A DNA stretch of 54,956 nucleotides from an uncultured Alphaproteobacteria bacterium (GCA_937919435.1 CALFRR010000060.1:1-54956); one strand, 5' to 3'. Shown: positions 1 to 11,999, numbered from the stretch's first letter. Notes: a model not told the origin generated them from the letters alone. Translations and numbers: made by a program.

Positions 1-573
<573 letters not shown>

Positions 574-596
574 CGGGCGGGCCCGGTTGGGTTCCA

Positions 597-634
597 AAGG
601 GGAGGTCGGTGGTCCGCCACCGACCTCCCTTTCG
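597..634 (+). terminator. Rho-independent terminator after pstB
   Basis: A perfect 12-bp stem, 601-612 with 617-628, closes a TCCG loop and is followed by CTTTCGTTT. Flanking A and G residues at 597-600 can extend the stem into the T run. It ends the pst transcript and makes a start for the next gene before about 640 unlikely. Confidence 0.85.
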
Positions 635-661
635 TTTCATCCCTTCGGAAGACCCACGCCC

Positions 662-1339
662 GTGTATCTCGTCCTCTTCGACGTCGACGGCACTCTGATC
701 GACAGCCAGTACATGATCCTCACGGCGATGGAGCGCGCCTTCGTCCGCTTCGACCTCGCCCCGCCGTCGCGCGCCGACGTGCTGTCGATCATCGGCCTGT
801 CGCTCGACGTCGCCGTCGCCCGGCTGCTCGGCGAGGCGAAGGTGCCGGTCGCCGCGATCTGCGGCGCCTACAAGGACGCCTTCTTCGAGCTGCGCTCCGG
901 CGACGGGCGCCACGAGCCGCTGTTCCCCGGGGCGCGCGAGGTGCTCGACCGGCTCGCCGCCCGCGACGACCTGGTGCTCGGTCTGGCCACCGGCAAGTCG
1001 ATGCGCGGCGTTCGATCGATCCTCGACTACCACGATCTCCACGGCCGCTTCGCCACGCTCCAGACCGCCGACGGCAATCCGTCGAAGCCCCACCCGGGGA
1101 TGATCCATGCCGCTCTCGCCGAAACCGGCATCCCCGCCGAGCGCTGTGCGATCGTCGGCGACACCGGTTGGGACATCGGCATGGGCCGTGCCGCCGGAGT
1201 CGTTGCGGTCGGCGTCTCCTGGGGCTACCAGTCGAGAGCGGCGCTCGAAGCGGCCGGCGCCGATGCGATCGTCGACGACTTCGCCGAACTCGACCCGGCC
1301 CTCGATCGTCTCTTCGGTCGAACCGCCGCCGACGCCTGA
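662..1339 (+). CDS. HAD-family phosphatase (phosphoglycolate-phosphatase-like)
   Basis: Predicted cytosolic 225-residue HAD-superfamily phosphohydrolase of the Gph/PGP type. Motif I is LVLFDVDGTLID at the very N-terminus, an alpha-helical cap follows, motif II is in LGLATGKS, and motif IV is AIVGDTGWDIGMG. The substrate cannot be read from sequence; phosphoglycolate or another small phosphate ester is possible. I chose GTG at 662 because the only longer in-frame start, at 587, would place the N-terminus inside the upstream terminator and add residues before the motif-I strand. A Shine-Dalgarno GGAGG for the next gene lies right after the stop, so this gene and the ATP12-like gene probably form an operon. 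Confidence 0.85.
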   Translation: MYLVLFDVDGTLIDSQYMILTAMERAFVRFDLAPPSRADVLSIIGLSLDVAVARLLGEAKVPVAAICGAYKDAFFELRSGDGRHEPLFPGAREVLDRLAARDDLVLGLATGKSMRGVRSILDYHDLHGRFATLQTADGNPSKPHPGMIHAALAETGIPAERCAIVGDTGWDIGMGRAAGVVAVGVSWGYQSRAALEAAGADAIVDDFAELDPALDRLFGRTAADA

Positions 1340-1354
1340 ACGGAGGACGGAACC

Positions 1355-2131
1355 ATGCGCGATCTCCTCTGGTTCGATCCGACCTCGGAAACGCCGATCG
1401 ATCCGGTCGAGCGGGTCCGTGCCGCTCAGCGCAGGGATCTGCCGAAACGGTTCTACGCCGACGTCTCGGTCGAGGGCGTCGCCGCCGACCGCCATCGCAT
1501 CCTGCTCGACGGGCGGGTGGCCAAGACCCCGGCGAAACACGAGCTGGCGCTGCCGCGCGCCGATCTCGCCGAGGCGGTCGCCGCCGAATGGCGCGCCCAG
1601 GAGAGCCGGATCGATCCGGTGACGATGCCGCTCACCCGGCTCGCCGATGCGGTGATCGACGGGGTGGCGGCGCGGGCCGCCGAGGTCGCCGCCGACGCCG
1701 TGAAATACGCCGGCTCGGATCTCCTGTGCTATCGCGCCACCGGTCCCGTCCGCCTCGTCGAACGCCAGACCGCGCTCTGGGATCCGCTGCTCGACTGGAT
1801 CGACGAGGTCTTCGGTGCTCGGCTGACGGTGGTCGAGGGCGTCATGCATGTGGCGCAGGACAGCGATGCGATCGATGTCCTCGCCGCACGGGTCGCGCGG
1901 CTCGATCCATGGGAACTGGCAGGTCTCCATGCGATGACCACGCTGACCGGTTCGTTGGTCCTCGCACTTGCGGTAGTGGAAGGCCGTCTCGACCGCGATG
2001 CGGCATGGAACGCCGCCCACGTCGACGATCACTGGACCGCCGAACTCTGGGGGCGGGACGAAGAAGCAGAGGCGCGTCTGGCCCGTCGACGGATCGAATT
2101 CGATGCCGCGGCGAGCTTCACCGGCCGCTGA
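1355..2131 (+). CDS. ATP12-family F1-ATPase assembly chaperone
   Basis: 258-residue homologue of ATP12, the chaperone that protects the F1 alpha subunit before hexamer assembly in mitochondria. Alphaproteobacteria keep a cytosolic version. The family pattern is visible as KRFYADVSV near residue 30, the ILLDGRVAKTPAKHELALP segment, AAEWRAQ, the central KYAGSDLLCYRA and the C-terminal DDHWTAELWGRDEEAEARL. Start ATG 1355 has GGAGG at 1342-1346. It sits 15 bases after the HAD gene, and the pcc genes follow after 131 bases. The fit to the family is good over the full length; the bacterial function is inferred from the mitochondrial protein. Confidence 0.88.
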   Translation: MRDLLWFDPTSETPIDPVERVRAAQRRDLPKRFYADVSVEGVAADRHRILLDGRVAKTPAKHELALPRADLAEAVAAEWRAQESRIDPVTMPLTRLADAVIDGVAARAAEVAADAVKYAGSDLLCYRATGPVRLVERQTALWDPLLDWIDEVFGARLTVVEGVMHVAQDSDAIDVLAARVARLDPWELAGLHAMTTLTGSLVLALAVVEGRLDRDAAWNAAHVDDHWTAELWGRDEEAEARLARRRIEFDAAASFTGR

Positions 2132-2218
2132 ACCTGCCGGGGGCGAACCTCCTGCGCCTCTTTCGCAATCGCGTCAGACATTAGGATACGTACCGCGACG
2201 AGACGTCGCGTGTTAATC

Positions 2219-2259
2219 ACCGCCCCATTCAATCCTTTCGATAAACCGAACGGGGCGGT
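2219..2259 (+). promoter_or_regulatory. Hairpin over the pccB ribosome-binding region
   Basis: An 8-bp perfect inverted repeat, 2219-2226 ACCGCCCC with 2252-2259 GGGGCGGT, has a 25-base loop. Its right arm ends three bases before the pccB ATG and contains the only G-rich Shine-Dalgarno candidate, so folding would hide the ribosome site. A shorter repeat (CGCGAC/GTCGCG, 2194-2210) lies just upstream. Whether this is a control element or chance pairing in GC-rich DNA cannot be told from one sequence. Confidence 0.35.
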
Positions 2260-2262
2260 CCC

Positions 2263-3795
<1,533 letters not shown>

Positions 3796-3875
3796 ACCGG
3801 CCGGCCGCGCCCGCCTCGCGCCGAGGCGCGGCCCCTCCCGCTTCCCTTTCGTCCGAACCGACCGGTGCCAGACCC

Positions 3876-5887
<2,012 letters not shown>

Positions 5888-5891
<4 letters not shown>

Positions 5892-6577
5892 CCGACCTGC
5901 CGCTTCCGGTGGCGATCCCTGCGCGGATCGCCACCGTTCTGTTCGATCTGGACGGAACCCTCTCCGACCCGAAGGTCGGCATCACCACCGCCATCCGCCG
6001 CGCGATGACCGCCGTCGGCCGGCCGCTCGCCCCCGAGACCGATCTCGACTGGTGCATCGGGCCGCCGCTGCGCGGCATCTTCCTGAAGCTCACCGGAGAC
6101 CCGGCGCTGGTCGAACCGGCGGTCGAAGCCTACCGCGCCTGGTACGGCGAGATCGGCCTCTTCCAGAACGTCGTCTATCCCGGGATTCCCGACCACCTCA
6201 CCGCACTCGTCGGCGCCGGTGCCCGCCTGGTGCTGGCGACCTCCAAGCCGCGCGACTACGCCGAGCGGATCCTCGGGCGCTTCGGCCTCGCCGACCGCTT
6301 CGCGGCGATCCACGGTGCCGAGTTCGACGGTACCCGCGGGGTCAAGACCGAACTCCTGCCGTGGATCCTGGAGCGCGAGCGGATCGCGCCCGAGACCGCG
6401 GTGATGGTCGGCGATCGCGAACACGACGTGTTCGGGGCACGAGCCGCCGGAATCGCCGCCGTCGGCGTCGCCTGGGGCTATGCGGCTCCGGGCGAACTGG
6501 CCGCCGCCGGTGCCGCCGAGACCGTCGACGGGGTCGCGTCGCTCGGTCGCCTTCTCCTCGCCCGTATCCCGGGATGA
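5888..6577 (+). CDS. HAD-family hydrolase coupled to pccA
   Basis: 229-residue HAD hydrolase of the phosphoglycolate-phosphatase (Gph/PpaX) type. Motif I is TVLFDLDGTLSDPKVGI, the cap domain follows, motif II is LVLATSKPRDYAERIL, motif III lysine is in GVKTELLPWIL, and motif IV is AVMVGDREHDVFGA. The start ATG overlaps the pccA stop by four bases, so this phosphatase belongs to the pcc operon. A housekeeping or damage-repair role on a phosphorylated metabolite is possible but the substrate is not visible. It is about 30% similar by eye in layout to the HAD gene at 662-1339, a paralogue rather than a duplicate. Confidence 0.87.
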
Positions 6578-6706
6578 TCTTCCGGCGAAGGGCAGGGGGA
6601 TTCGCGGTTCGGAGTAAGGCCGGATCCCCTCAGGGTTTCTCCGGCTGGCGCAACCTCGCCCGACTTCGGTACAGTTTGCAGGACTGCGGCCGATCGCCGC
6701 TGGAGT

Positions 6707-6988
6707 ATGGGTGTGGTCGCGATTCGAATCGTCATGTCGGGGCGGGTGCAGGGCGTGGGCTTCCGCGCCTGGGCGGAACGCCGTGCCCGCGAACGCGGCC
6801 TCTCCGGATGGATCCGCAACTGCCGTGACGGCACCGTCGAAGCGGTGTTCGCCGGGCAGAAGTCCCGCGTCGACCAGATCATCGACCTCTGCCGCTCCGG
6901 TCCCGCCCACGCCCGGGTCGAGGTGCTCGAGCGCTACGAGGCCGAGGCGCCGGCGATGCCGGGCTTCCAGATCCGTCCGAGCGACTGA
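6707..6988 (+). CDS. acyP: Acylphosphatase
   Basis: 93-residue cytosolic enzyme hydrolysing acyl phosphates such as acetyl or carbamoyl phosphate. The two family signatures are present: GRVQGVGFRAWAERRA, with the catalytic arginine in GVGFR near residue 20, and GLSGWIRNCRDGTVEAVFAG, with the catalytic asparagine in IRNC. Length is normal for the family. TGGAG lies directly before the ATG at 6707; a GTG three codons in is also possible. It stands alone, 129 bases after the pcc operon, and is convergent with lipB. Confidence 0.92.
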   Translation: MGVVAIRIVMSGRVQGVGFRAWAERRARERGLSGWIRNCRDGTVEAVFAGQKSRVDQIIDLCRSGPAHARVEVLERYEAEAPAMPGFQIRPSD

Positions 6989-7053
6989 TCTCCGACCGAA
7001 TCGATTTGCCCGACGCACCCGACCCGCGCCGCCGTGCGGGGCGGGCGTTTCGC

Positions 7054-7818
7054 TCAGTCGTCGCCGACCGCCACCGTCGGACCGAAGATCGCCTCGAACT
7101 CGCGCCTGAGCACCACGTCGACGTCGGTCATGGTGACCGGCCGACCGAGGTCGACGAGGCTGGTCACCCCGTGGCCACGGATCCCGCAGGGCACGATCCC
7201 GCCGAAGTGCGAGAGATCGGGCTCGACGTTGAGCGAGATGCCGTGGAAGCTCACCCAGCGCCTGACCCGGATGCCGATCGCCGCGATCTTGTCCTCGGCG
7301 ACGACACCCGGCACGAGTTCGGGCTTCTCCGGTCGCCGGACCCACACCCCGACCCGATCCTCGCGGCGTTCCCCGATCACTCCGTGGGCGGCGAGGCTGG
7401 CGATGATCCAGGCTTCGAGCGCGGCGACGAAGGCGCGCAGGTCGCGTCGCCGCCGGCCGAGGTCGAGCATCACGTAGGCGACCCTCTGTCCGGGGCCGTG
7501 ATAGGTGTATTCGCCGCCGCGGCCGGTGGCGTAGACCGGGAATCGGTCGGGCTCCAGCAGATCGGCAGGCTTGGCGCTGGTGCCGGCGGTGTAGAGCGGC
7601 GGATGCTCGACCAGCCAGACCCGTTCGGCGGCGCTTCCCTCGGCGATCGCCGCGACCCGCGCCTCCATCTCCGCCACCGCGTCGTCGTAGTCGACCGGCG
7701 CGTCGCTCACCCGCCATTCGACCGGCGGCGACCCGGGCTCGGCCGGGAAGGCGGTCTCGGCGGCGATCTCGTCGCGGCTGGGACGGTGGAGTTCGGAAGG
7801 CTCGTCGTTTCGGGACAC
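7054..7818 (-). CDS. lipB: Octanoyltransferase LipB
   Basis: 254-residue lipoyl(octanoyl) transferase that moves octanoate from octanoyl-ACP to lipoyl-dependent enzymes in the cytosol. Family motifs are VEHPPLYTAGTSA, the substrate loop GRGGEYTYHGPGQ at residues 99-111, the catalytic lysine K177 in DKIAAIGIRV, and the catalytic cysteine C211 in FGGIVPCGI. About 30 poorly conserved residues precede the core, so a shorter start is possible, but no other start codon with a clear ribosome site stands out. It is divergent from the fliN-like gene; the 73 bases between them contain a CtrA-like sequence. Confidence 0.94.
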   Translation of the reverse strand: MSRNDEPSELHRPSRDEIAAETAFPAEPGSPPVEWRVSDAPVDYDDAVAEMEARVAAIAEGSAAERVWLVEHPPLYTAGTSAKPADLLEPDRFPVYATGRGGEYTYHGPGQRVAYVMLDLGRRRRDLRAFVAALEAWIIASLAAHGVIGERREDRVGVWVRRPEKPELVPGVVAEDKIAAIGIRVRRWVSFHGISLNVEPDLSHFGGIVPCGIRGHGVTSLVDLGRPVTMTDVDVVLRREFEAIFGPTVAVGDD

Positions 7819-7822
7819 CGTG

Positions 7823-7837
7823 TTTACCTTTTGCTAA
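7823..7837. promoter_or_regulatory. Candidate CtrA-type box between lipB and the fliN-like gene
   Basis: TTTA-N7-CTAA, within GTTTACC...CTAACC, matches six of eight bases of the TTAA-N7-TTAA consensus bound by the alphaproteobacterial cell-cycle regulator CtrA. It lies 55 bases before the fliN-like start. CtrA control of flagellar genes is established in this class; binding at this site is inference. Confidence 0.3.
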
Positions 7838-7891
7838 CCGTTGTCGGGCGAAGGTCGGCAGCGACGCGCCGTGCCCAGAGGTGACCACCGG

Positions 7892-8158
7892 ATGACCCCG
7901 TTCGACAACATCGGAGTCGACATTTCCGTCGTGCTCGGTACCACGCAGGTGCCGATCCATCAGCTCCTGCGGATGGGCCGTGGCGCGGTGATCGAACTCG
8001 ACGCCCGCGAGAGCGACGACGTCAAGATCCTCGCCAACGACATTCCCGTCGCTCTCGGTCAAGTGGTTCTGCGTGGCGATCGAATCGGCATCACCATCAC
8101 CGAAGTCCTGTTCCGTGCGCCGGCTCATCGCCCGCGCGACAACGTCAAGCGCATCTGA
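7892..8158 (+). CDS. FliM/FliN-family (SpoA domain) protein, FliN-like
   Basis: 88-residue protein that is essentially one SpoA domain, as in the flagellar switch protein FliN. The run IGVDISVVLGTTQVPIHQLL, the RMGRGAVIEL stretch and ALGQVVLRGDRIGITITEVL match the FliN C-terminal domain, which forms part of the C-ring at the motor base. ATG 7892 is preferred because the family begins here and AGAGG lies ten bases upstream. No other flagellar gene is near. It could serve in the main flagellar motor from a displaced locus, or be a paralogue. Confidence 0.8.
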   Translation: MTPFDNIGVDISVVLGTTQVPIHQLLRMGRGAVIELDARESDDVKILANDIPVALGQVVLRGDRIGITITEVLFRAPAHRPRDNVKRI

Positions 8159-8221
8159 GCCGAGCATCGCGGCGGTTTTCCGGTACGGCTGTGGACGATC
8201 CGATTTTTCCCGCGGCGCCGC

Positions 8222-8250
8222 TTGAACCGCGCGGAGCTATGGGTTACATG
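8222..8250 (+). promoter_or_regulatory. Putative sigma-70 promoter of tRNA-Leu
   Basis: TTGAAC at 8222-8227 and TACATG at 8245-8250 are separated by 17 bases, 39 bases before the mature tRNA. Spacing is ideal and both hexamers are moderate matches, which fits a leader that is trimmed from the tRNA. Confidence 0.5.
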
Positions 8251-8289
8251 AGCCGCACCCCGGGGCGTGCCCCGCGGTACCATCCCGTT

Positions 8290-8374
8290 GCGGCCGTGGC
8301 GGAATTGGTAGACGCGCTAGCTTGAGGTGCTAGTACTGAAAGGTGTGTTGGTTCGAGTCCAATCGGCCGCACCA
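8290..8374 (+). tRNA. tRNA-Leu (anticodon GAG)
   Basis: An 85-base gene folds as a class II tRNA. The acceptor stem is GCGGCCG with CGGCCGC, the D-arm is GCGGAATTGGTAGACGC, and the anticodon stem CTAGC/GCTAG closes a loop TTGAGGT, giving anticodon GAG for CUC codons. The T-arm is GTTGGTTCGAGTCCAAT. The discriminator A and the CCA end are encoded. CUC is the codon one expects to be heavily used in this GC-rich genome. Confidence 0.97.
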
Positions 8375-8388
8375 TGGGACCAGCGAAG

Positions 8389-8424
8389 GGCCCCGGTTCT
8401 GCGAAGCAGACCGGGGCCTTTTCG
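8389..8424 (+). terminator. Rho-independent terminator after tRNA-Leu
   Basis: GGCCCCGG-type stem with a one-base bulge, closed by a GAA loop between 8389 and 8418, followed by TTTT. It ends 14 bases or so after the tRNA and isolates it from the DUF554 gene. Confidence 0.85.
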
Positions 8425-8510
8425 TTGCAGAGATCTCCGTTTCGCCGTCGACGGACTCGTCGGCGCAGGTCGTGCGGACCGGGCGGAGGCACTTGCGGGG
8501 AGCCTCGGCA

Positions 8511-9227
8511 ATGGCGATTCACGGACCCTGGGTGAACGGCGCGGCGATCGTCTTCGGTGCGATCGGCGGCGGCCTGATCGCCGACCGGATGCCCGAACGG
8601 CTGAAGGCCTCGATGCCGCTGACCTTCGGTGCCTGTTCGATGGCGATGGGCGTCGCCCTCCTGCAGAAGGTCGCGCATCTGCCGGCGGTGGTGCTCGCCG
8701 CACTGGTCGGCTCGTTCATCGGCGAACTGGTCTGTCTCGAGCTGGGGCTCGGAAGGCTCGGTCTCCTCGCCCACCGCCTCGCCGGGCGATTCTCGGCACC
8801 GTCGACCGAGGCGGTCGACGAGGACTTCCTGCGCGAATACGTCGTGCTGATCGTGCTGTTCTCGGTCTCTGGTACCGGCATCTTCGGCGCGATGAACGAG
8901 GGCATGACCGGCGACGCCTCGATTCTGATCGCCAAGGCGTTCCTCGACTTCCTGACCGCGGCGATCTTCGCCACCCGGCTCGGCCTGTCGGTGGCGGCGA
9001 TCGCGGTACCGCAGGTGTCGATCCAGCTGGCGCTCGCCTACGGCGCGGTGTGGATCCAGCCGCTGACCACCCCGGCGGCGATCGGCGACTTCTCGGCGGT
9101 CGGCGGCCTCGTTCTGCTCGCCACCGGTCTGCGGATCGCCGGAATCAAGAACTTCCCGGTGGCCAACATGATCCCGGCGCTCGTCCTGGCGATGCCGGTG
9201 TCGATCCTGTGGACGCGGTTCTTCTGA
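8511..9227 (+). CDS. DUF554 family membrane protein (YdfK/YqgA-like)
   Basis: 238-residue integral membrane protein of the DUF554 family, function unknown. The N-terminus GPWVNGAAIVFGAIGGGLIADRMPERLK, the glycine-rich LFSVSGTGIFGAMNEGMTGD and the C-terminal LRIAGIKNFPVANMIPALVLAMP are typical. Roughly seven hydrophobic segments can be counted. ATG 8511 has GGGGAG at 8496-8501. It is transcribed alone between the tRNA terminator and the convergent deacetylase genes. Confidence 0.85.
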   Translation: MAIHGPWVNGAAIVFGAIGGGLIADRMPERLKASMPLTFGACSMAMGVALLQKVAHLPAVVLAALVGSFIGELVCLELGLGRLGLLAHRLAGRFSAPSTEAVDEDFLREYVVLIVLFSVSGTGIFGAMNEGMTGDASILIAKAFLDFLTAAIFATRLGLSVAAIAVPQVSIQLALAYGAVWIQPLTTPAAIGDFSAVGGLVLLATGLRIAGIKNFPVANMIPALVLAMPVSILWTRFF

Positions 9228-9240
9228 GCGGGCGGGGCGG

Positions 9241-10065
9241 TCAGCCCTTCGCGGCCGGCACCATGTGGACGACCCGGTAGCCGCGCGCCTTCATCTCGGC
9301 GATCAGGCGCGGCAGCATCGCCGCGGTGTGCGGCTGGGTGTCGTGCAGCAGCAGGATGCCCTTCCGCGCCGTCTCCAGCCGGCTCAGAGTGCGTTCGAGC
9401 AACTCGTCCGGCGTCGACTTCAGCCAGTCCGAGCCCCAGAAGTCGGCGCCGAACACGCCGATCCGCTCGGCCGTCAGTTTTGCTTCGAGCGGCTTGGTCG
9501 CCGCGAAGCCGGGGAAACGGAAGAACGGCGCCGCGGTGGTGCCGGCGTCGGCGAGGATCCGGTCGACGGTCGCCCGTCCCCGGTCGATGTCCGCCACCGC
9601 CTGGGTGTGGGGGATCCTGGTCATCACCGGATGGGTCATCGAATGGGTGCCGATCGTGTGCCCCGCCGCGGCGATCGCCCGGAGCTGATCGGGATGCGCC
9701 GCCGCCATCTCGCCGACGACGAAGAACGTCGCCCGGACGCAGTCCGCGGCGAGCGTCGCCAGCACCGACTCGGTGGTGCGACCGGCCGGGCCGTCGTCGA
9801 AGGTCAGGATCACCTCGTGGTCGCCGAGCGGCAGGCTCTGCGGATAGCTCTTGGTGCCGACGAACAGGCCGTCGGCGCCGATCGCCACCTCCATCACCCG
9901 TGCCGTCCCGAGCGTTCCCGGTCGCGGGCAGGTCGCCGCCGACGCGGTACCGACGGCGAGCAGCGCCGCCACCGCGGCGACCAGGGCACGTCGCGCACCG
10001 CTGCAGACGCGAACGTCCGGCCGTCGCCGGCCGGACGTCGTGAAGTTTCCGAAGACGAGGCTCAC
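9241..10065 (-). CDS. Secreted polysaccharide deacetylase (NodB homology domain), second gene of a pair
   Basis: 274-residue carbohydrate esterase family 4 protein. An N-terminal hydrophobic signal (ALVAAVAALLAVGTASA) precedes the NodB domain, with the catalytic and metal motif ILTFDDGPAG, the metal histidines in HTIGTHSMTHP, RFPGF, and GILLLHDTQPHT near the end. It should remove acetyl groups from an envelope or extracellular N-acetyl-glycan in the periplasm. The start GTG overlaps the TGA of the upstream gene (GTGA), so the two are translated together. It resembles its neighbour through the whole catalytic domain, which indicates tandem duplication. Confidence 0.88.
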   Translation of the reverse strand: MSLVFGNFTTSGRRRPDVRVCSGARRALVAAVAALLAVGTASAATCPRPGTLGTARVMEVAIGADGLFVGTKSYPQSLPLGDHEVILTFDDGPAGRTTESVLATLAADCVRATFFVVGEMAAAHPDQLRAIAAAGHTIGTHSMTHPVMTRIPHTQAVADIDRGRATVDRILADAGTTAAPFFRFPGFAATKPLEAKLTAERIGVFGADFWGSDWLKSTPDELLERTLSRLETARKGILLLHDTQPHTAAMLPRLIAEMKARGYRVVHMVPAAKG

Positions 10066-11609
10066 CACAGTCCGACCGCGCCGGCGAGACCCTTCAGCGA
10101 CGAGGCGGTGGAGCTGAACCAGCCCGGTTCGTTCGCCGCCGGCTTCGCCGGAGCGACCGGCACGGAACCGGTGGTCTCCTTCGCCGCGGGCGACAGGTCC
10201 GACGTCCGCACGGCGGCCGGCGTCGCGGCGAGGGCCGCCGGAGCAGCCGAGCTCGACGTCGTCGTCAGAGCCGCGGAGGGCTGTACCGTGGTCGCCGGCG
10301 CCGGCTGGACCGCGGCACCCTGCGGCGCGGGCCGAACCGCGTCCCAGGCCGGCAGCGGCGCACTCGACGGCGCACCGGTCTTGCCGACCGACTGCTGAGC
10401 CAGTTGCTTGGCGACGTCGTAGCCGTCGATGCCGCGCTCGGCGACCGGCACCCAGGTCTCCGCCGGGGTCGGGATGTGGCCGACGACCGGGCCGCCGACG
10501 AGCTTCGGCGGCGGGTTCTTCGGCTCCATGTGGACGATCTTGAAGCCGCGCGCCTTCAGCTCGCGCAGCAGCGGCGCGACGATCGACGACGACGAATCCT
10601 TGATGTCGTGCAGCAGCAGGATGCCGCCCTGGCGAGCTTCGAGCTCGGACAGCGCCCGGTTCATCACGTTCGGCCCGTCGGCCATCGTGATGTAGCCCTT
10701 CAGCCAGTCGTTGCCGGCCGCGTCGATGGCGAACACGCCCATCCCGAGGCCGTTGAACCACTCGTTGATCGCCCGCGAGTTGAACAGGCCGGGATAGCGG
10801 AAGAACGGCGTCGCCGGATGGTCGAGCGCCTGGCCGTAGAGGATCTGGTCGACCGTCTGCCAGCCGCCGCGGATGTTGTCCTGCGCCTGGGCGAGCGGCC
10901 ACTTCACCATCGCGAGCGGGTGGGTCATGGTGTGGTAGCCGATGGTGTGGCCGGCGGCGGCGGTCTTGCGCAGCGTCTCCGGATAGGCCTTGGCCATCTG
11001 TCCGACGATGAAGAACGTCGCCTTGGTGCACTCGTGCTCGAGCGCGGTGAGCACCCGTTCGGTCCGTCCGCCCATCGGGCCGTCGTCGAAGGTGAGCACC
11101 ACCTCCTTCGGCTCCAAGGGCATCCGGGTGTGATAGGTCTGGCCGACGTAGAACCCGCCCTCGGTGTCGAGCTTGATGACCTTGGAGATGCCGATCGCGT
11201 CCGGGTTGCCCGGGCAGGTCGTCTTGATCTCCTGGAGCACGTGCTTGTGGGCCGGCGGCACGGGCTGTGCGGTCATCGCCGCGATCAGCGCGGCACGGCG
11301 CGCCTCCGGCGGCACGCCCGGGGCCGTGGTCTTGGCCGCCGCGGGCTTCTTCGGCTTCGGGGTCTTGGCGGCCTTCGCCGCGGCCGGATCGACCGCCGCG
11401 ACCTTCACGGCGCCGGGCTTCGCCGCGGTCGTCGGCTTGGCCGCCGGGGCCGCGGCGACCGGCTTCACCGGTACGGCGACGGGAGCCGGCTTCGCCACCA
11501 CCGGAACGCCGAGCGTCATCGGGGCATCCTGGCCGAAGGCGGCCGGAGCGATCACCGTGGCGGCGCTGCCGAGGAGGAGAGAGGCGACGAAGGCGGACGG
11601 GCGAAACAT
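10062..11609 (-). CDS. Secreted polysaccharide deacetylase with Pro/Ala-rich linkers, first gene of a pair
   Basis: 515-residue CE4 enzyme. Residues 1-25 form a signal peptide ending near AFG-QDA. A low-complexity Ala/Pro/Lys/Thr region runs to about residue 135. The NodB domain follows with VVLTFDDGPMGGRTE, HTIGYHTMTHP, RYPGLF and GILLLHDIKDSS. The last 150 residues are again Ala/Pro/Thr-rich and may span envelope layers. ATG 11609 has GGAG eight bases upstream and gives a clean signal peptide; the in-frame extension upstream does not. It is coupled to the second deacetylase. Substrate is unknown; peptidoglycan or an exopolysaccharide are options. Confidence 0.87.
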   Translation of the reverse strand: MFRPSAFVASLLLGSAATVIAPAAFGQDAPMTLGVPVVAKPAPVAVPVKPVAAAPAAKPTTAAKPGAVKVAAVDPAAAKAAKTPKPKKPAAAKTTAPGVPPEARRAALIAAMTAQPVPPAHKHVLQEIKTTCPGNPDAIGISKVIKLDTEGGFYVGQTYHTRMPLEPKEVVLTFDDGPMGGRTERVLTALEHECTKATFFIVGQMAKAYPETLRKTAAAGHTIGYHTMTHPLAMVKWPLAQAQDNIRGGWQTVDQILYGQALDHPATPFFRYPGLFNSRAINEWFNGLGMGVFAIDAAGNDWLKGYITMADGPNVMNRALSELEARQGGILLLHDIKDSSSSIVAPLLRELKARGFKIVHMEPKNPPPKLVGGPVVGHIPTPAETWVPVAERGIDGYDVAKQLAQQSVGKTGAPSSAPLPAWDAVRPAPQGAAVQPAPATTVQPSAALTTTSSSAAPAALAATPAAVRTSDLSPAAKETTGSVPVAPAKPAANEPGWFSSTASSLKGLAGAVGLW

Positions 11610-11999
11610 TGAAACACTCCGAATTCGGGCCGGCAGCGGTCTCTCGGACCCTGCCGGCCGACGGCCGACCTCGGACGTGGGCACCGGAAGCCCCATTCGA
11701 TCGGTTGGTCGTTCGATGCGACCTCGGGTCACCCGGCTCGGGAGGCCCGGACGTGCGCTCGCTGCAAGACGTCGTTAACCACGATAGGGGCGGTTGTCTC
11801 GAGAATGCGTTAACGCATGCTCATGATTGCCGCTCTTGGTGGCGGATCGGTGGCGAAGGCACGTTGCATTCGACGAAAATCACCGAAGATCACGCCAACC
11901 AGTTCTGCGTCGTCTCGTGACGCTGGTCAATGTCGACGTCGCGGGATAAGACGCCTCGAACCGCTTCGCGCCCTCCTTTCAGCCGACGGACGCCCTCAC
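11610..11999. other. Intergenic region between the deacetylase pair and mgtE
   Basis: 390 bases between divergent genes with no supported ORF. It must hold both promoters. It is less GC-rich than its surroundings from 11770 to 11900 and contains two GTTAAC cores (11774 and 11809) and a perfect palindrome at 11805-11818. I cannot assign hexamers with confidence. Confidence 0.6.
11805..11818. promoter_or_regulatory. 14-bp perfect palindrome, operator candidate
   Basis: ATGCGTTAACGCAT is fully self-complementary and lies in the AT-richer part of the divergent region, 182 bases before mgtE and 196 before the deacetylase start. A second GTTAAC 30 bases away fits a regulator with two sites. The regulator is unknown. 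Confidence 0.35.

Noticed and set aside
9241..11031. Single fused deacetylase ORF of 596 codons
   Set aside because: The upstream part is an out-of-frame reading of the first deacetylase. The GTG at 10065 gives the signal peptide and the GTGA overlap explains the open frame.
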